Source of the DNA: Saprospiraceae bacterium
GTDB lineage: Bacteria > Bacteroidota > Bacteroidia > Chitinophagales > Saprospiraceae
Reading direction: 5' to 3'
Assembly: GCA_022841505.1 (NCBI GenBank)
Contig: JALHRK010000008.1
Span: 1 to 46,080, forward strand
DNA length: 46,080 nucleotides
Shown: one piece after another, positions 15,755-24,048 of the stretch
Position numbering within the stretch: position 1 is the first letter of the stretch
Layout of the letters: the number at the start of each line of letters is the position of its first letter
Made by a program: the position numbers and the translations under genes
Notes under the pieces: model-generated
Databases searched by the model: none
The model's input: only the letters and a program-made list of their open reading frames with translations
Told to the model about the DNA's origin: nothing

Positions 15755-18046
15755 TTAGTAATGAAAATTGCGACTTGCCGCAGCAAGTTGTCCGTAAGCA
15801 ATGCATTCGTCGTTTGGGGAGATTTGGTGATGAAAGTATAACTTAAAACGGGGTTTGAGGTAGTGAATTAACAAATCAATCAACACACTATTTTGAAAAA
15901 CGCCACCACTGAATGCTAAAGACCGGATGTTCACCTTCGAAGCAACATTTTTGACCATTTGAACCAAGATCAAATGCCAGCGGGCAGCCAAAGATTCGGG
16001 GTCTTGTCCTTGTTGAAGGCCATCCAGCAGGTTTTGAAAAACAGGTTTTATGGCAATGGATGCGCCGGTTAACGGGCCGGCCTGGGGAAAGGCCGGGTTG
16101 TTCAATGTTTCAGGCAGGCCGTGTTTGTTAAAGTAGCGCCGGGCCAATGCTTCTAATCGCATGGCAGCTTCTCCCTCGAAACTGACTTTATCGGAAAGGC
16201 CCAGCAAAGAGGCTACCGCATCGAAAAGCCGGCCCATGCTGGAAGTGCGCAGCAAAGCGCCGGTTTCCAGCATTTTTTGATACAATTTCCATTCGGATGT
16301 GGTGAATTTGGCGCTAAGCCGCTCTTCTGATCCTTTTAGCCCAAAACAACTGCTCAATGCTGAGAGACGAGGTTCGCGGGCCATTTTGTCGCCCAGCAAC
16401 CAGTCGAAATATTCGATATGATGCACCCGGGTCAGCAGGCCATTTTCAAAAACAAAAAACTCGCCGCCCCAAATTTGGCCATCATCCCCCAGTCCAGTGC
16501 CATCCCAAATGACGCCAAGTACGGGTTCTTCCTTGTCTAAGAGTTGGTTCTCACCCAACACCGCTGCAAAATGCGCTTCATGGTGTTGTACCTTTTGCAA
16601 CGGGGCCTGCCATGCTGCCGACAGGCGCGCTGCCAATTGTGTAGAAAAATAACCGGGATGCTGATCCGCAACAAGGCGCCGGGGGCGGGCCTGCATCAGG
16701 GTGGTAAACCGATGTAACACCTGCTCAAAACGTTCCTGCGTATCGAAACTATCCAGGTCGCCCAGATAGGGGCTTATATACGTATTGCCAAGGTGTTGCC
16801 ACGCGAACGTGCTTTTTAATTCAGCGCCTACAGCCAGAACGCTGCCTTGTTCCGGAGAGGTTTTTTCAAAAAACGAGGGCGCATACCCCCGGGAACGCCG
16901 AACAAAAATGGGTTGCCGGGAATACAAAGCATGTTGCGCCACAGAGTCGTCCTGCGGAAATACGATGTCGCGATTGTGCGTCAACAAGGCATCTGCAATA
17001 ATGGCCAGTTGCTGGCTGGCTTGTTCATCGGTATAACATACCGGAGCGCCACGCGCATTGCCGCTGGTTGCCACTAAAGGCTTTCCGGTTTGGCGGGCCA
17101 ACAATTCGAGTAGTGGCGCATAAGGAAGCATGACACCCAGCCGGTCCAGGTTTGGGGCGAGTAGCGTTGTGCAGATGCCAGAAGCCGGTTCTGGCCGAAG
17201 AGGCAGCAGCAAAATAGGGGCAGCGGCGCCTTCCAGCAGGGCGAGGTCGTCAGGTTGGAAGGCCACATCGCCGGCAAGCATGGCTGCGTCAGGATATAAA
17301 ACAGCTAAGGGTTTGGACGGGCGGTCTTTCCGCAACCTCAGTTTCTGAATGGCGTCGGCGCTGGTGGCATCGCACATCAACAGGAACCCGCCTATGCCTT
17401 TGACTGCCAGAATTTGTCCAGCTTGTATCCGTGCAGCCGCATCAGCGATTGCCTCCCGGCTGGTGGGGTATTCCCGGCCCGATAGCGTCAAAGCAATGCC
17501 GCATTGTGGGCAGGAATTGGTTTGGGCGTAATACCGCCTGTCTTCCGGGTTGTGGTATTCCGCGAAGCAGGTTTTGCACAAAGCAAAAGGTTGCATGGTG
17601 GTGCGGTCGCGGTCGTAAGGTAATTGTTGAATAACGGAAAATCGCGGCCCGCACAAGGTGCAGGTGGTGAACGGGTAGTGAAAACGGCGGTTCGTTGAAT
17701 CGTACATTTCCTGCCGGCAGTCGCCGCATAAGGCAAAATCGGGGGATAACACCAGGTTGGGCGTTGCTTCAGTATCGCTTTGGAGGATGCTGAATGCCCC
17801 GAAAGGTTCGGGGTCAACAATTTTTACCGTGCAATTGAGAATATGGGCAATTTCGGGCGCGCCTTGTTGCAGGTCGTCCAAAAAACGTTGAAGGGTGGTC
17901 TCCTTCGCATTGACCCTGATGTGCAATCCGTCGGCAGCGTTGTTAACCCAACCTACCAACGCATGTTGCTGCGCCAGCCGCCAGACAAAAGGCCGGAACC
18001 CCACGCCTTGCACCTGACCCTGAATATGGATATGGTAGGTATGCAT
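15755..18046 (-). CDS. hypF: Carbamoyltransferase HypF
   Basis: 763 aa, full length. It makes carbamoyl-adenylate from carbamoyl phosphate and ATP and loads HypE. Domains in order: acylphosphatase (residues 1-90, GQVQGVGFRPFVW); two zinc modules with CGDC, CTLC, CKTC and CPQC pairs (about 105-190); a YrdC-like nucleotide domain (about 200-385, including VKGIGGFLL and RRSRGYAP); and a Kae1-like carbamoyltransferase domain (about 400-760, including VQHHEAH and LAFSGGVFQN). All signatures are intact. It begins 31 bp after the hypB stop. Confidence 0.95.
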   Translation of the reverse strand: MHTYHIHIQGQVQGVGFRPFVWRLAQQHALVGWVNNAADGLHIRVNAKETTLQRFLDDLQQGAPEIAHILNCTVKIVDPEPFGAFSILQSDTEATPNLVLSPDFALCGDCRQEMYDSTNRRFHYPFTTCTLCGPRFSVIQQLPYDRDRTTMQPFALCKTCFAEYHNPEDRRYYAQTNSCPQCGIALTLSGREYPTSREAIADAAARIQAGQILAVKGIGGFLLMCDATSADAIQKLRLRKDRPSKPLAVLYPDAAMLAGDVAFQPDDLALLEGAAAPILLLPLRPEPASGICTTLLAPNLDRLGVMLPYAPLLELLARQTGKPLVATSGNARGAPVCYTDEQASQQLAIIADALLTHNRDIVFPQDDSVAQHALYSRQPIFVRRSRGYAPSFFEKTSPEQGSVLAVGAELKSTFAWQHLGNTYISPYLGDLDSFDTQERFEQVLHRFTTLMQARPRRLVADQHPGYFSTQLAARLSAAWQAPLQKVQHHEAHFAAVLGENQLLDKEEPVLGVIWDGTGLGDDGQIWGGEFFVFENGLLTRVHHIEYFDWLLGDKMAREPRLSALSSCFGLKGSEERLSAKFTTSEWKLYQKMLETGALLRTSSMGRLFDAVASLLGLSDKVSFEGEAAMRLEALARRYFNKHGLPETLNNPAFPQAGPLTGASIAIKPVFQNLLDGLQQGQDPESLAARWHLILVQMVKNVASKVNIRSLAFSGGVFQNSVLIDLLIHYLKPRFKLYFHHQISPNDECIAYGQLAAASRNFHY

Positions 18047-18077
18047 ACAATTGTTTATGATGAAATCCGGCTGCCTG

Positions 18078-18788
18078 CTACACGGTCGGGGCCATTTTTT
18101 TTGCTTCTACCCGTTCCATCAGCCACGCACACCAGGCATCTAAGCCCTCGCCGGTGGTGCTGGACACTAAGAGCGCCTCAATTTCCGGGTTGACGCCGCG
18201 CGCGTCCTCTATGGCCGCGTCCACACTAAAGGGCAGATAAGGCAGCAAGTCGGCTTTGGAAATGAGCACCAATTCGCTGGTGAGGAACATGCGCGGGTAC
18301 TTTTTGGGTTTATCGTCGCCTTCTGTCGTCGCGAGTAACGTAACGCGAAAATCTTCCCCCAGGTCGAAAGCCGCCGGACAGACCAGGTTGCCGACATTTT
18401 CGACAAACAAAAGGTCAAGTCCCTTGGTGTCAAAATGGTCGAATGCCTGAAGGATCATTTGTGCTTCGAGGTGGCAAACGCCGTTGGTGACAATTTGCAT
18501 GGAAGGCACACCGGCTTCCCGGATCCGGATGGCGTCGCGCTCGGTTTCAAGGTCGCCAACCAGCACCGCCATTTTTATTTTGTCTTTCAACCGCCGGGCC
18601 GTTTCCTGCATCAGCGTGGTTTTTCCGCTACCCGCCGAAGAGGTGATGTTGATGAGCAGCGTGCCCTGCCCTTCCATCTTCTCCCGGATGGTTCTGGCCA
18701 CAAAATCATTGGCTTTGAGCAGACTAAGCGTCGTGTTGTCGCATTGAATGGCCCCAACGGGCAGGCGGTTGGATTTGGCAAATGGCAT
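18078..18788 (-). CDS. hypB: Hydrogenase nickel-insertion GTPase HypB
   Basis: 236 aa, SIMIBI-class GTPase. Walker A is SAGSGKTT (51-58). Metal-site residues are seen in NGVCHLEA and VGNLVCPAAFDLGE, and ISKADLL is the guanine-specificity region. There is no His-rich N-terminal nickel store; the His-rich permease in the same operon may serve instead (inference). It is the first gene of the minus-strand operon. A TAACTTTG -7 box (18838-18845) and a perfect 18-bp palindrome (18861-18878) lie upstream. The leader would be about 45 nt. Confidence 0.95.
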   Translation of the reverse strand: MPFAKSNRLPVGAIQCDNTTLSLLKANDFVARTIREKMEGQGTLLINITSSAGSGKTTLMQETARRLKDKIKMAVLVGDLETERDAIRIREAGVPSMQIVTNGVCHLEAQMILQAFDHFDTKGLDLLFVENVGNLVCPAAFDLGEDFRVTLLATTEGDDKPKKYPRMFLTSELVLISKADLLPYLPFSVDAAIEDARGVNPEIEALLVSSTTGEGLDAWCAWLMERVEAKKMAPTV

Positions 18789-18837
18789 ACCGAAACTTGT
18801 TTAATATTTATGCTGGTGTGAAAAGGGGTCTGTCATA

Positions 18838-18845
18838 CAAAGTTA
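18838..18845 (-). promoter_or_regulatory. hypB: -7 element TAACTTTG for the hypB operon
   Basis: On the minus strand TAACTTTG fits TAnnTTTG. The palindrome at 18861-18878 starts 15 bp upstream, so it covers the region where a -33 element should be. Confidence 0.6.
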
Positions 18846-18860
18846 GGCAAAAAAACAAAC

Positions 18861-18878
18861 TTAGAAAATATTTTCTAA
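18861..18878. promoter_or_regulatory. Perfect 18-bp palindrome, putative operator of the hypB operon
   Basis: TTAGAAAATATTTTCTAA is fully self-complementary. Both arms equal those of the dyad at 5216-5233 upstream of hupS. The shared site at both ends of the cluster suggests one regulator, for which the TetR-type protein at 4530-5156 is the candidate. Confidence 0.7.
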
Positions 18879-18920
18879 TTGTTGGATTGATTCCATTATT
18901 GCACCTTCTAAACGCCCCGA

Positions 18921-18998
18921 TTCGTATATCTCGCTGAAGTTGAATTCATTGACGGCAGCACCAGGCTTTATACGGGTGATGTGTCGTTGATCCGGTAA
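18921..18998 (+). pseudogene. 3'-end remnant of a CHU_C-type adhesin gene
   Basis: The frame encodes FVYLAEVEFIDG...SLIR-stop, the last residues of the first gene of the window. Bases 18927-19001 are identical to 3933-4007 (75 bp). Just upstream the match is FV with two synonymous changes, and before 18921 homology ends and an in-frame stop is met at 18909. The copy continues into the terminator. It is therefore a truncated fragment, not a gene. Confidence 0.85.
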
Positions 18999-19025
18999 GA
19001 AGGATTTGTTTTGATAAAAAACAAG

Positions 19026-19060
19026 AGCCACCTGGATTATTCAGGGTGGCTTTTTGTTTT
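19026..19060 (+). terminator. Terminator copy downstream of the adhesin remnant
   Basis: AGCCACC and GGTGGCT arms with TTTTTGTTTT, a slightly diverged copy of 4031-4065. On the plus strand it no longer ends a gene. Confidence 0.7.
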
Positions 19061-19070
19061 TGGGGGAGTG

Positions 19071-19400
19071 CGGGCTTTGTTTCGCGGCCTTCAGGCCGCC
19101 TGGAGCCCTGTTATTATGCGAAGTCACATCGCAAAGTGGCTAGCCGCGCTTCGTTTCGCGGCCTTTAGGCCGCCTGAAGCCCTGTCATTATGCGAAGTCA
19201 CATCGCGAAGTGGCTAGCCGCCCTTCGTTTCGCGGCCTTCAGGCCGCCTGGAACCTTGTATTATGCGAAGTCACATCGCGAAGTGGTTAGCCGCGCTTCG
19301 TTTCGCGGCCTTCAGGCCGCCTGGAACCTTGTATTATGCGAAGTCGCATCGCGGAGTGGTTGGTCGCGCTTCGTTTCGCGGCCTTTAGGCCACCTTAGTT
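19071..19400 (+). repeat. Array of about 74-bp REP-like units, left of the RAYT gene
   Basis: TTTCGCGGCC recurs at 19080, 19154, 19228, 19301 and 19374 (spacing 74, 74, 73, 73). Each unit holds the palindrome GCGGCCTTCAGGCCGC (or TTTA in the middle) and then ATTATGCGAAGTCACATCGCGAAGTGG-like sequence. There are four full units and a partial fifth. Confidence 0.85.
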
Positions 19401-19429
19401 TCCCTACGAAAATAACTTATAATAATATT

Positions 19430-19458
19430 CAAGGCGGCCTAAAGGCCGCGAAACAAAG
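19430..19458 (-). repeat. Single REP-like unit in inverted orientation
   Basis: AAGGCGGCCTAAAGGCCGCG followed by AAACAAA is the reverse complement of the array unit core. It lies 18 bp from the 3' end of the RAYT gene. Confidence 0.75.
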
Positions 19459-19475
19459 GCCTCAAAACCAGCAAC

Positions 19476-20141
19476 TTACGCCCTTCCTGCTTCCCTCACA
19501 TATACATAAGGATAAGCTTCCCAGGATTTTACCAACTTCGCTTTCACAGGATTATTGAGAATATACCAGATCGCGTGTTGAAAATGCTTCTCAGAACGGA
19601 TATAACGGTCATAACAGCCATAAGACCACAAGGTTCCTGTTCGCCCAGTTTGCTTATTGACCTCATAAGACGAGCCTCCTTTAATGTAACCCACTACCTT
19701 ATCGAGGTTTAAGTAATTCTCAATATCTGTAACGCCATCCCAGTCATCCGGTACTTGCATGGAAAAATCAACCAAAAAATGGATGTGGTTGGACATGACA
19801 CAGGCAGCACAAAGATGGTAATATTGCCCATCGTATTTTTTGATATGATCCATTACAATTTGCGCAGCCTCAGCCTTTTTAAAAGGATGTTCCTGCACAG
19901 AATCAGCATGAAGCAGCGCCTCTAATTTTTCCTCAAATTGAATATGCAACTCCGCCCGCGCCATGAGTTTATCTTCTATTTTGGGATTGGCTTCTATTTC
20001 GGCGAGGGCTTGCCGCCGTTCTTCCTGCAAAGCTTCCAGGACTGCGCGGGGCACCGCATCGTGGCAGGTAACCGTGACACAGAAGGCGGCCCCAATACCC
20101 TGAAAATGAGGTTGGTTTTTGCGTTTGTAATAGGTTTTCAT
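19476..20141 (-). CDS. REP-associated tyrosine transposase (RAYT, Y1/HUH type)
   Basis: 221 aa. The HUH motif is SNHIHFLVDF (H119, H121). Tyrosine candidates for strand cleavage lie in KVVGYIKGGSSYEVN (Y152 or Y159). WSYGCYDRYIRSEKHF and AIWYILNNPVKAKLV are typical of the Y1_Tnp/RAYT family. An insertion of about 60 residues (rich in E, K and A) precedes the HUH region. It is flanked on both sides by REP-like palindromes, with the left array and the right array in opposite orientation, as expected for the domesticated RAYT/REP systems that cut REP hairpins. It is a single-copy, intact gene without IS-type terminal repeats, so it is probably not a self-moving element. Confidence 0.9.
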   Translation of the reverse strand: MKTYYKRKNQPHFQGIGAAFCVTVTCHDAVPRAVLEALQEERRQALAEIEANPKIEDKLMARAELHIQFEEKLEALLHADSVQEHPFKKAEAAQIVMDHIKKYDGQYYHLCAACVMSNHIHFLVDFSMQVPDDWDGVTDIENYLNLDKVVGYIKGGSSYEVNKQTGRTGTLWSYGCYDRYIRSEKHFQHAIWYILNNPVKAKLVKSWEAYPYVYVREAGRA

Positions 20142-20203
20142 TTTTGTATATTGATGTTCTGTGTAAACGTATTTGCAATGAGTTAATTTTTTTTTTCGAC
20201 GGG

Positions 20204-20256
20204 CTTGTTTCGCGGCTTTGTTTCGCGGGCTTTGTTTCGCGGGCTTTAGCCCGCCT
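20204..20256 (+). repeat. REP-like units, variant stem, upstream of the RAYT gene
   Basis: TTTCGCGG-CTTTG-TTTCGCGGG-CTTTG-TTTCGCGGG then CTTTAGCCCGCC. The last unit has the stem GCGGGCT/AGCCCGC in place of GCGGCCT/AGGCCGC, a paired change in both arms. Confidence 0.75.
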
Positions 20257-20383
20257 GAACATAATTACCTCAGATACAGACTAAAAACACTACAAATATA
20301 CTTCACGCTAATTAATTTTGTACATGGTCTTTACTTCGAGCTTGTGTCCCGATGTAGGACTATAGTCCTCATAATAACAATAT

Positions 20384-20520
20384 TGAAGGCGGCCTGAAGG
20401 CCGCGAAACAAAACACGGCCAACCACTCTGCGATGATACTCTGCATAATAATAAGATTCAAGGCGGCCTGAAGGCCGCGAAACGAAGCGCGGCCAACCAC
20501 TCCACGCTGCTACTCTACTG
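20384..20520 (-). repeat. Two tandem about 74-bp REP-like units in inverted orientation
   Basis: AAGGCGGCCTGAAGGCCGCG begins at 20386 and again at 20460 (74 bp apart). The units are the reverse complement of the left array, so the RAYT gene lies inside inverted arrays. Confidence 0.85.
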
Positions 20521-20524
20521 CGCT

Positions 20525-20581
20525 GGAGGGAGCTTGACGCACCCCGCCTACTCCGTTCCGTTGCAGCGCTTCGCTCCCTCC
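20525..20581 (-). terminator. Long-range 9-bp inverted repeat after the caspase-FGE operon
   Basis: GGAGGGAGC (20525-20533) pairs perfectly with GCTCCCTCC (20573-20581). It lies 34 bp beyond the stop of the last caspase gene. The loop is long and no T-run follows, so a terminator role is uncertain. Confidence 0.3.
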
Positions 20582-20615
20582 ATTACCATTAAGCTGGATC
20601 GGCAAACCTCCAAAA

Positions 20616-22469
20616 CTACAAGGCGAGGCGAAAACCAATGTAACCGGCGCGGTTCGCAGGCACGTAGCCGCCTCGATCCGCCACGCGGCAGTAAGGGGCG
20701 ATGTGGCTCCAACTACCACCGCGGCCCACGCGGGAAGAGCCTCTTGGACTGTCCATCCACGCACTGCCATCAGAAGGCGGGCTATTATTGTAATTGCTAT
20801 GCCAATCGTCTGCGCACAATTCCCATACATTCCCGCTCATATCATACACCTCCAATTCGTTGGGCTTTTTTGTGCCTACCGGCCGGGTCGTTTTTTCTGC
20901 CCCAAACGAATTGCCTTTGCTATAATTGCCATCGTACCAGGCCACTTCGTCAATTGTGTTGCTGCCGCTGTATAAATAGCCCTTTGTTTGGCTGCCGCCG
21001 CGGGCTGCGTATTCCCATTCCGCTTCGGTGGGCAGGCGGTAGCGCTTGCCGGTCAGCGCGTTCAGCTTTTGGAGAAACTCCTGAATGTCGTCCCAGGAAA
21101 CGCGCTCCACCGGACATTCATTGCATCCTTCATTATTAGAAGGATCTTCGCCTCCCATCACCGCGCGCCATTGGGCCTGAGTCACTTCGTAGCGGCCAAT
21201 TGCGAAGTTGCCTATACGCACTTCGTGGGGCCGTTTTTCGTCGTCTTGGCATTCGCCGTCGCGTTTGGCGTCTTTACAGCCCATGGTGAAGGAACCGCCG
21301 CGCACAGAGACCATGTCGGTTTCGAGTTTTTTGATAGGGTCGGGCTGTGGAGATACATCATTACAAGTTCTTTTTTCAGCATCTTCTGCCAGCGGACGGT
21401 AAGGACTATTTGGGAAGTCGTTGATGAATTTTTTATATCCGGCACAGTTATCATGCCTTTTGGCAGTAACCCAGGCCTTGATCTCGCGCTCCTCGACTTC
21501 CAAGTCCTTGGCTCGGTCCTCGGCTAAGGAACGAAACTCGCCACGCTCCTGCTTGCTAAGGTAGGCGCGGTAAGCAGCCGCAGTTTTCAAGCTGTCCGCC
21601 TCCTGCCAGTCGGCAAGATCCTGGCGGGCATCGTGGAAGGCTGGACCTGATATTGAGGAAAGGTTTTTGACAAAGATAAAATTGGCCTCATCCTGATGTC
21701 CGGAGAAGGTAGAGATATGGGGTTTAGGTTGTGCTTTTTTGAGTTCGGCCACCAATTCATGCATGGAGAGGAGGTCATAATCCCGACCACCATTGCGAAG
21801 AGCACGCAGGAAGTAGGCGGCAAAGTTAGAGGCGTCGGGGGTTTGTTCCTTTTTGCCGGAGGCTACAAAAAAGCGGCTTTGCAATGTCAGTTCGCGCGCT
21901 ATGACGCGATTGCGCTCATCAGCAACCGCGAACGGGCGGCCAAAAATGGGTTCCTTGTCACCTTTTAATGCTACCAACCGGTCAAAAGTACCAGAGTAAC
22001 AAGCGTCTATCGCCAGCACGATGTGCCGGCAGGGATTACTTTCCACAATTTTTTGCAGCCGGCTGAAGGAGAGGTAAGAGGTCTGCGTTGAGTCGTTGCG
22101 TTTGCCTTCCCGGGGAATGAAGAAGCCCTCTTTGGTCAGGTCGTCGAAATCGCCGTGCCCCGAGAGGTAGATAAGCAGTTGCCCGTCATCGGGGTATTTT
22201 TTGGCATTGTACTGCCGCAGAGCCGTTACAATCTGATCCTGCGTAGGATTGCGCAATACCAACGTATCGAAATCATATTGCCGGTACAATTCGCCAGCAA
22301 TTTTTTCCACTTCGCTGATGGGGTGTTGCAGCTTGCTCCAGTTTTGGTAGTCGTTCACCGCGATGAAGAGGGCGAAGTCTTTCCCTCGGCGGGGTAGTTC
22401 GCGTTCTGGTAGAGAAGCACTGGCGAGGCAGAGCATGGCAGCAAAAATGGGAAGGTGGTATATTTTCAT
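20616..22469 (-). CDS. Exported caspase-like protease fused to an FGE/sulfatase-modifying-type domain (copy B)
   Basis: 617 aa from the ATG at 22469, chosen because it aligns with the start of the paralogue; an in-frame ATG at 22493 adds eight residues. Residues 1-19 form a signal peptide (cut near ASA-SLPERE). The peptidase C14 fold has KDFALFIAVNDY, catalytic His105 in YLSGHGDFD and Cys157 in AIDACYSGT. A linker of about 130 residues has helical repeats (AYRAYLSKQERGEF). From about residue 385 a formylglycine-generating-enzyme-type domain follows (GGSFTMG, YEVTQAQWRAVMG, RLPTEAEWEYAARGG, DMSGNVWE, RGGSW, GFRLAL). The first of the two FGE active cysteines appears to be absent (RGGSWSHIAPYC), so it may be a binding rather than catalytic module. 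It is last in a four-gene operon. Confidence 0.9.
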   Translation of the reverse strand: MKIYHLPIFAAMLCLASASLPERELPRRGKDFALFIAVNDYQNWSKLQHPISEVEKIAGELYRQYDFDTLVLRNPTQDQIVTALRQYNAKKYPDDGQLLIYLSGHGDFDDLTKEGFFIPREGKRNDSTQTSYLSFSRLQKIVESNPCRHIVLAIDACYSGTFDRLVALKGDKEPIFGRPFAVADERNRVIARELTLQSRFFVASGKKEQTPDASNFAAYFLRALRNGGRDYDLLSMHELVAELKKAQPKPHISTFSGHQDEANFIFVKNLSSISGPAFHDARQDLADWQEADSLKTAAAYRAYLSKQERGEFRSLAEDRAKDLEVEEREIKAWVTAKRHDNCAGYKKFINDFPNSPYRPLAEDAEKRTCNDVSPQPDPIKKLETDMVSVRGGSFTMGCKDAKRDGECQDDEKRPHEVRIGNFAIGRYEVTQAQWRAVMGGEDPSNNEGCNECPVERVSWDDIQEFLQKLNALTGKRYRLPTEAEWEYAARGGSQTKGYLYSGSNTIDEVAWYDGNYSKGNSFGAEKTTRPVGTKKPNELEVYDMSGNVWELCADDWHSNYNNSPPSDGSAWMDSPRGSSRVGRGGSWSHIAPYCRVADRGGYVPANRAGYIGFRLAL

Positions 22470-22515
22470 GATGCTTTGAGAATTATTCTTCACTCTACAT
22501 TTTAATCAGAATTGA

Positions 22516-24048
22516 TTACAAAGCAAGTCGGAAGCCTATGTAATTTCTTTTGTCTGTAACTAATCCCAGATTACGAGCCGTTACCGTACAGGTTTCAGCA
22601 CTGTATGACCAGCCTCCACCGCGGTTTACTCGGACCATTTCCACCGTGCCATTTATCCACGCACTACCATCTACTGGTGCCCCGATGTAATCATTATGCC
22701 AGCAATCTTCGACCCACTCCCACACATTTCCACTCATATCATATATTCCTAACTCATTGGGATTTTTCTGCCCAACCGGGTGAGTAGTTTTTTTTGTTCC
22801 ATACTTATTACCTTGCTCATAATTATTGTTATACCAGGCAACTCTAAATAAGTTATTATTACCGCAATATAGGTAACCTTGGCTTTGGTTGCCACCCCGT
22901 GCTGCATATTCCCATTCAGCTTCAGTGGGAAGCCGGTAGCGCTTGTTAGTCAGCGTATTAAGCTTATCAATAAAATCCTGCGTATCTTCCCAACTTATGC
23001 CCTCCACAGGACATTCATCGCAATTTTTGTTATGTAGCATTGGTGAATCGCTACCCATCACAGCCCGCCACTGAGCCTGAGTTACTTCATATTTCCCAAT
23101 AAAAAAGTCCCGTACATTTACTTCTCTGGGTGGTTTTTGGTTACTAAGACCATTATCCCTTTCATCCCGAGATCCCATAATAAACGTACCCCCAGATATA
23201 CGAACCATATCAGCTTCGAGTTTTTGGAGAGGAGACGATGCATCTATATTCTTAATAAAAAGAAAATTGCTGCCCTCCTGATGCCCTTCGAAGGTGGATA
23301 TATGAGGCGTAGGTGTCGTATTTTTCAATTCAGCAATTAACTCGTCAACGGTCATGATATGATCTTCGCCGTTTCCATTGCGCAGGGCACGTAGAAAATA
23401 AAGGGCAAAATTTGAGGCATCTGGGGTTAGTTCTTTTTTCCCAGAAGCAACAAAATAGCGGCTAGTAAGCGCCAACTGATTCTCAATAAAGCTATTTCGC
23501 TTATCAGAAGCACCACCAGGCCTGCCAAAATCAGGTATACCCCGCATGGCTACTAATTTATCAAAAGTGCCAGAGTAACAAGCATCAATAGCAAGTAAGA
23601 TATGTTTGCAAGGTATATTTTCTACTAGTGCTTTTAACCGGTTAAAAGAGAGATATGAAGTCTGCGTCGGGTCATTAAGCCGTCCCTCTTCAGGTACGAA
23701 GAATCCCTCTTTTGTCAATTCATCAAAAGCACCATGCCCCGAAAGATAAATTAACAGTTGCCCATCATTGGGATAGGTCTTGGCATTGTATTGCCTCAGA
23801 GCCGTAATAATCTGATCCTGCGTGGGGTTACGTAACACCAGCGTATCGAAATCATATTCCCGGTACAATTCACCCGCAATTTTCTCCACTTCGCTGATAG
23901 GGTGTTGCAGCTTGCTCCAGTTTTGGTAGTTATTCACCGCGATGAAGAGCGCAAAGTCTTTGCCACGGCGAGATAGTTCGCGTTCTGGCAGGAAAGCTCC
24001 TGTGAGACAGAGCAAGGCAGCAAGAACAAAAAAGTGGTGAATTTTCAT
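22516..24048 (-). CDS. Exported caspase-like protease fused to an FGE-type domain (copy A)
   Basis: 510 aa, a tandem paralogue of the next gene with a near identical N-terminal half (signal peptide to about residue 20, His105 in YLSGHGAFD, Cys157 in AIDACYSGT). The long linker of copy B is missing, so the FGE-type domain begins near residue 275 (GGTFIMGSRDERDNG, YEVTQAQWRAVMG, RLPTEAEWEYAARGG, DMSGNVWEWVEDCW, RGGGWSYSAETC). The two FGE domains are more diverged than the caspase domains, which suggests different targets. Its start overlaps the EAD11-type gene by 4 bp (ATGA), so the two are translationally coupled. Because of the signal peptide the protease should act in the periplasm or at the surface. 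Confidence 0.9.
   Translation of the reverse strand: MKIHHFFVLAALLCLTGAFLPERELSRRGKDFALFIAVNNYQNWSKLQHPISEVEKIAGELYREYDFDTLVLRNPTQDQIITALRQYNAKTYPNDGQLLIYLSGHGAFDELTKEGFFVPEEGRLNDPTQTSYLSFNRLKALVENIPCKHILLAIDACYSGTFDKLVAMRGIPDFGRPGGASDKRNSFIENQLALTSRYFVASGKKELTPDASNFALYFLRALRNGNGEDHIMTVDELIAELKNTTPTPHISTFEGHQEGSNFLFIKNIDASSPLQKLEADMVRISGGTFIMGSRDERDNGLSNQKPPREVNVRDFFIGKYEVTQAQWRAVMGSDSPMLHNKNCDECPVEGISWEDTQDFIDKLNTLTNKRYRLPTEAEWEYAARGGNQSQGYLYCGNNNLFRVAWYNNNYEQGNKYGTKKTTHPVGQKNPNELGIYDMSGNVWEWVEDCWHNDYIGAPVDGSAWINGTVEMVRVNRGGGWSYSAETCTVTARNLGLVTDKRNYIGFRLAL

Noticed and set aside
19071-19400. Possible CRISPR array because of regular 74-bp repeats
   Set aside because: Whole units repeat contiguously, with no unique spacers of constant length between short repeats, and no cas genes are near. 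REP-like units beside a RAYT gene explain it.
19001-19558. Two plus-strand ORFs (19011-19217 and 19190-19558) reading through the REP units
   Set aside because: The peptides are translated repeats (FAAFRPPE-like) that follow the 74-bp periodic sequence and overlap the RAYT gene end.
20534-21139. Plus-strand ORF opposite the caspase-FGE gene
   Set aside because: It is a shadow of the FGE-type domain with random-looking composition and no start context.
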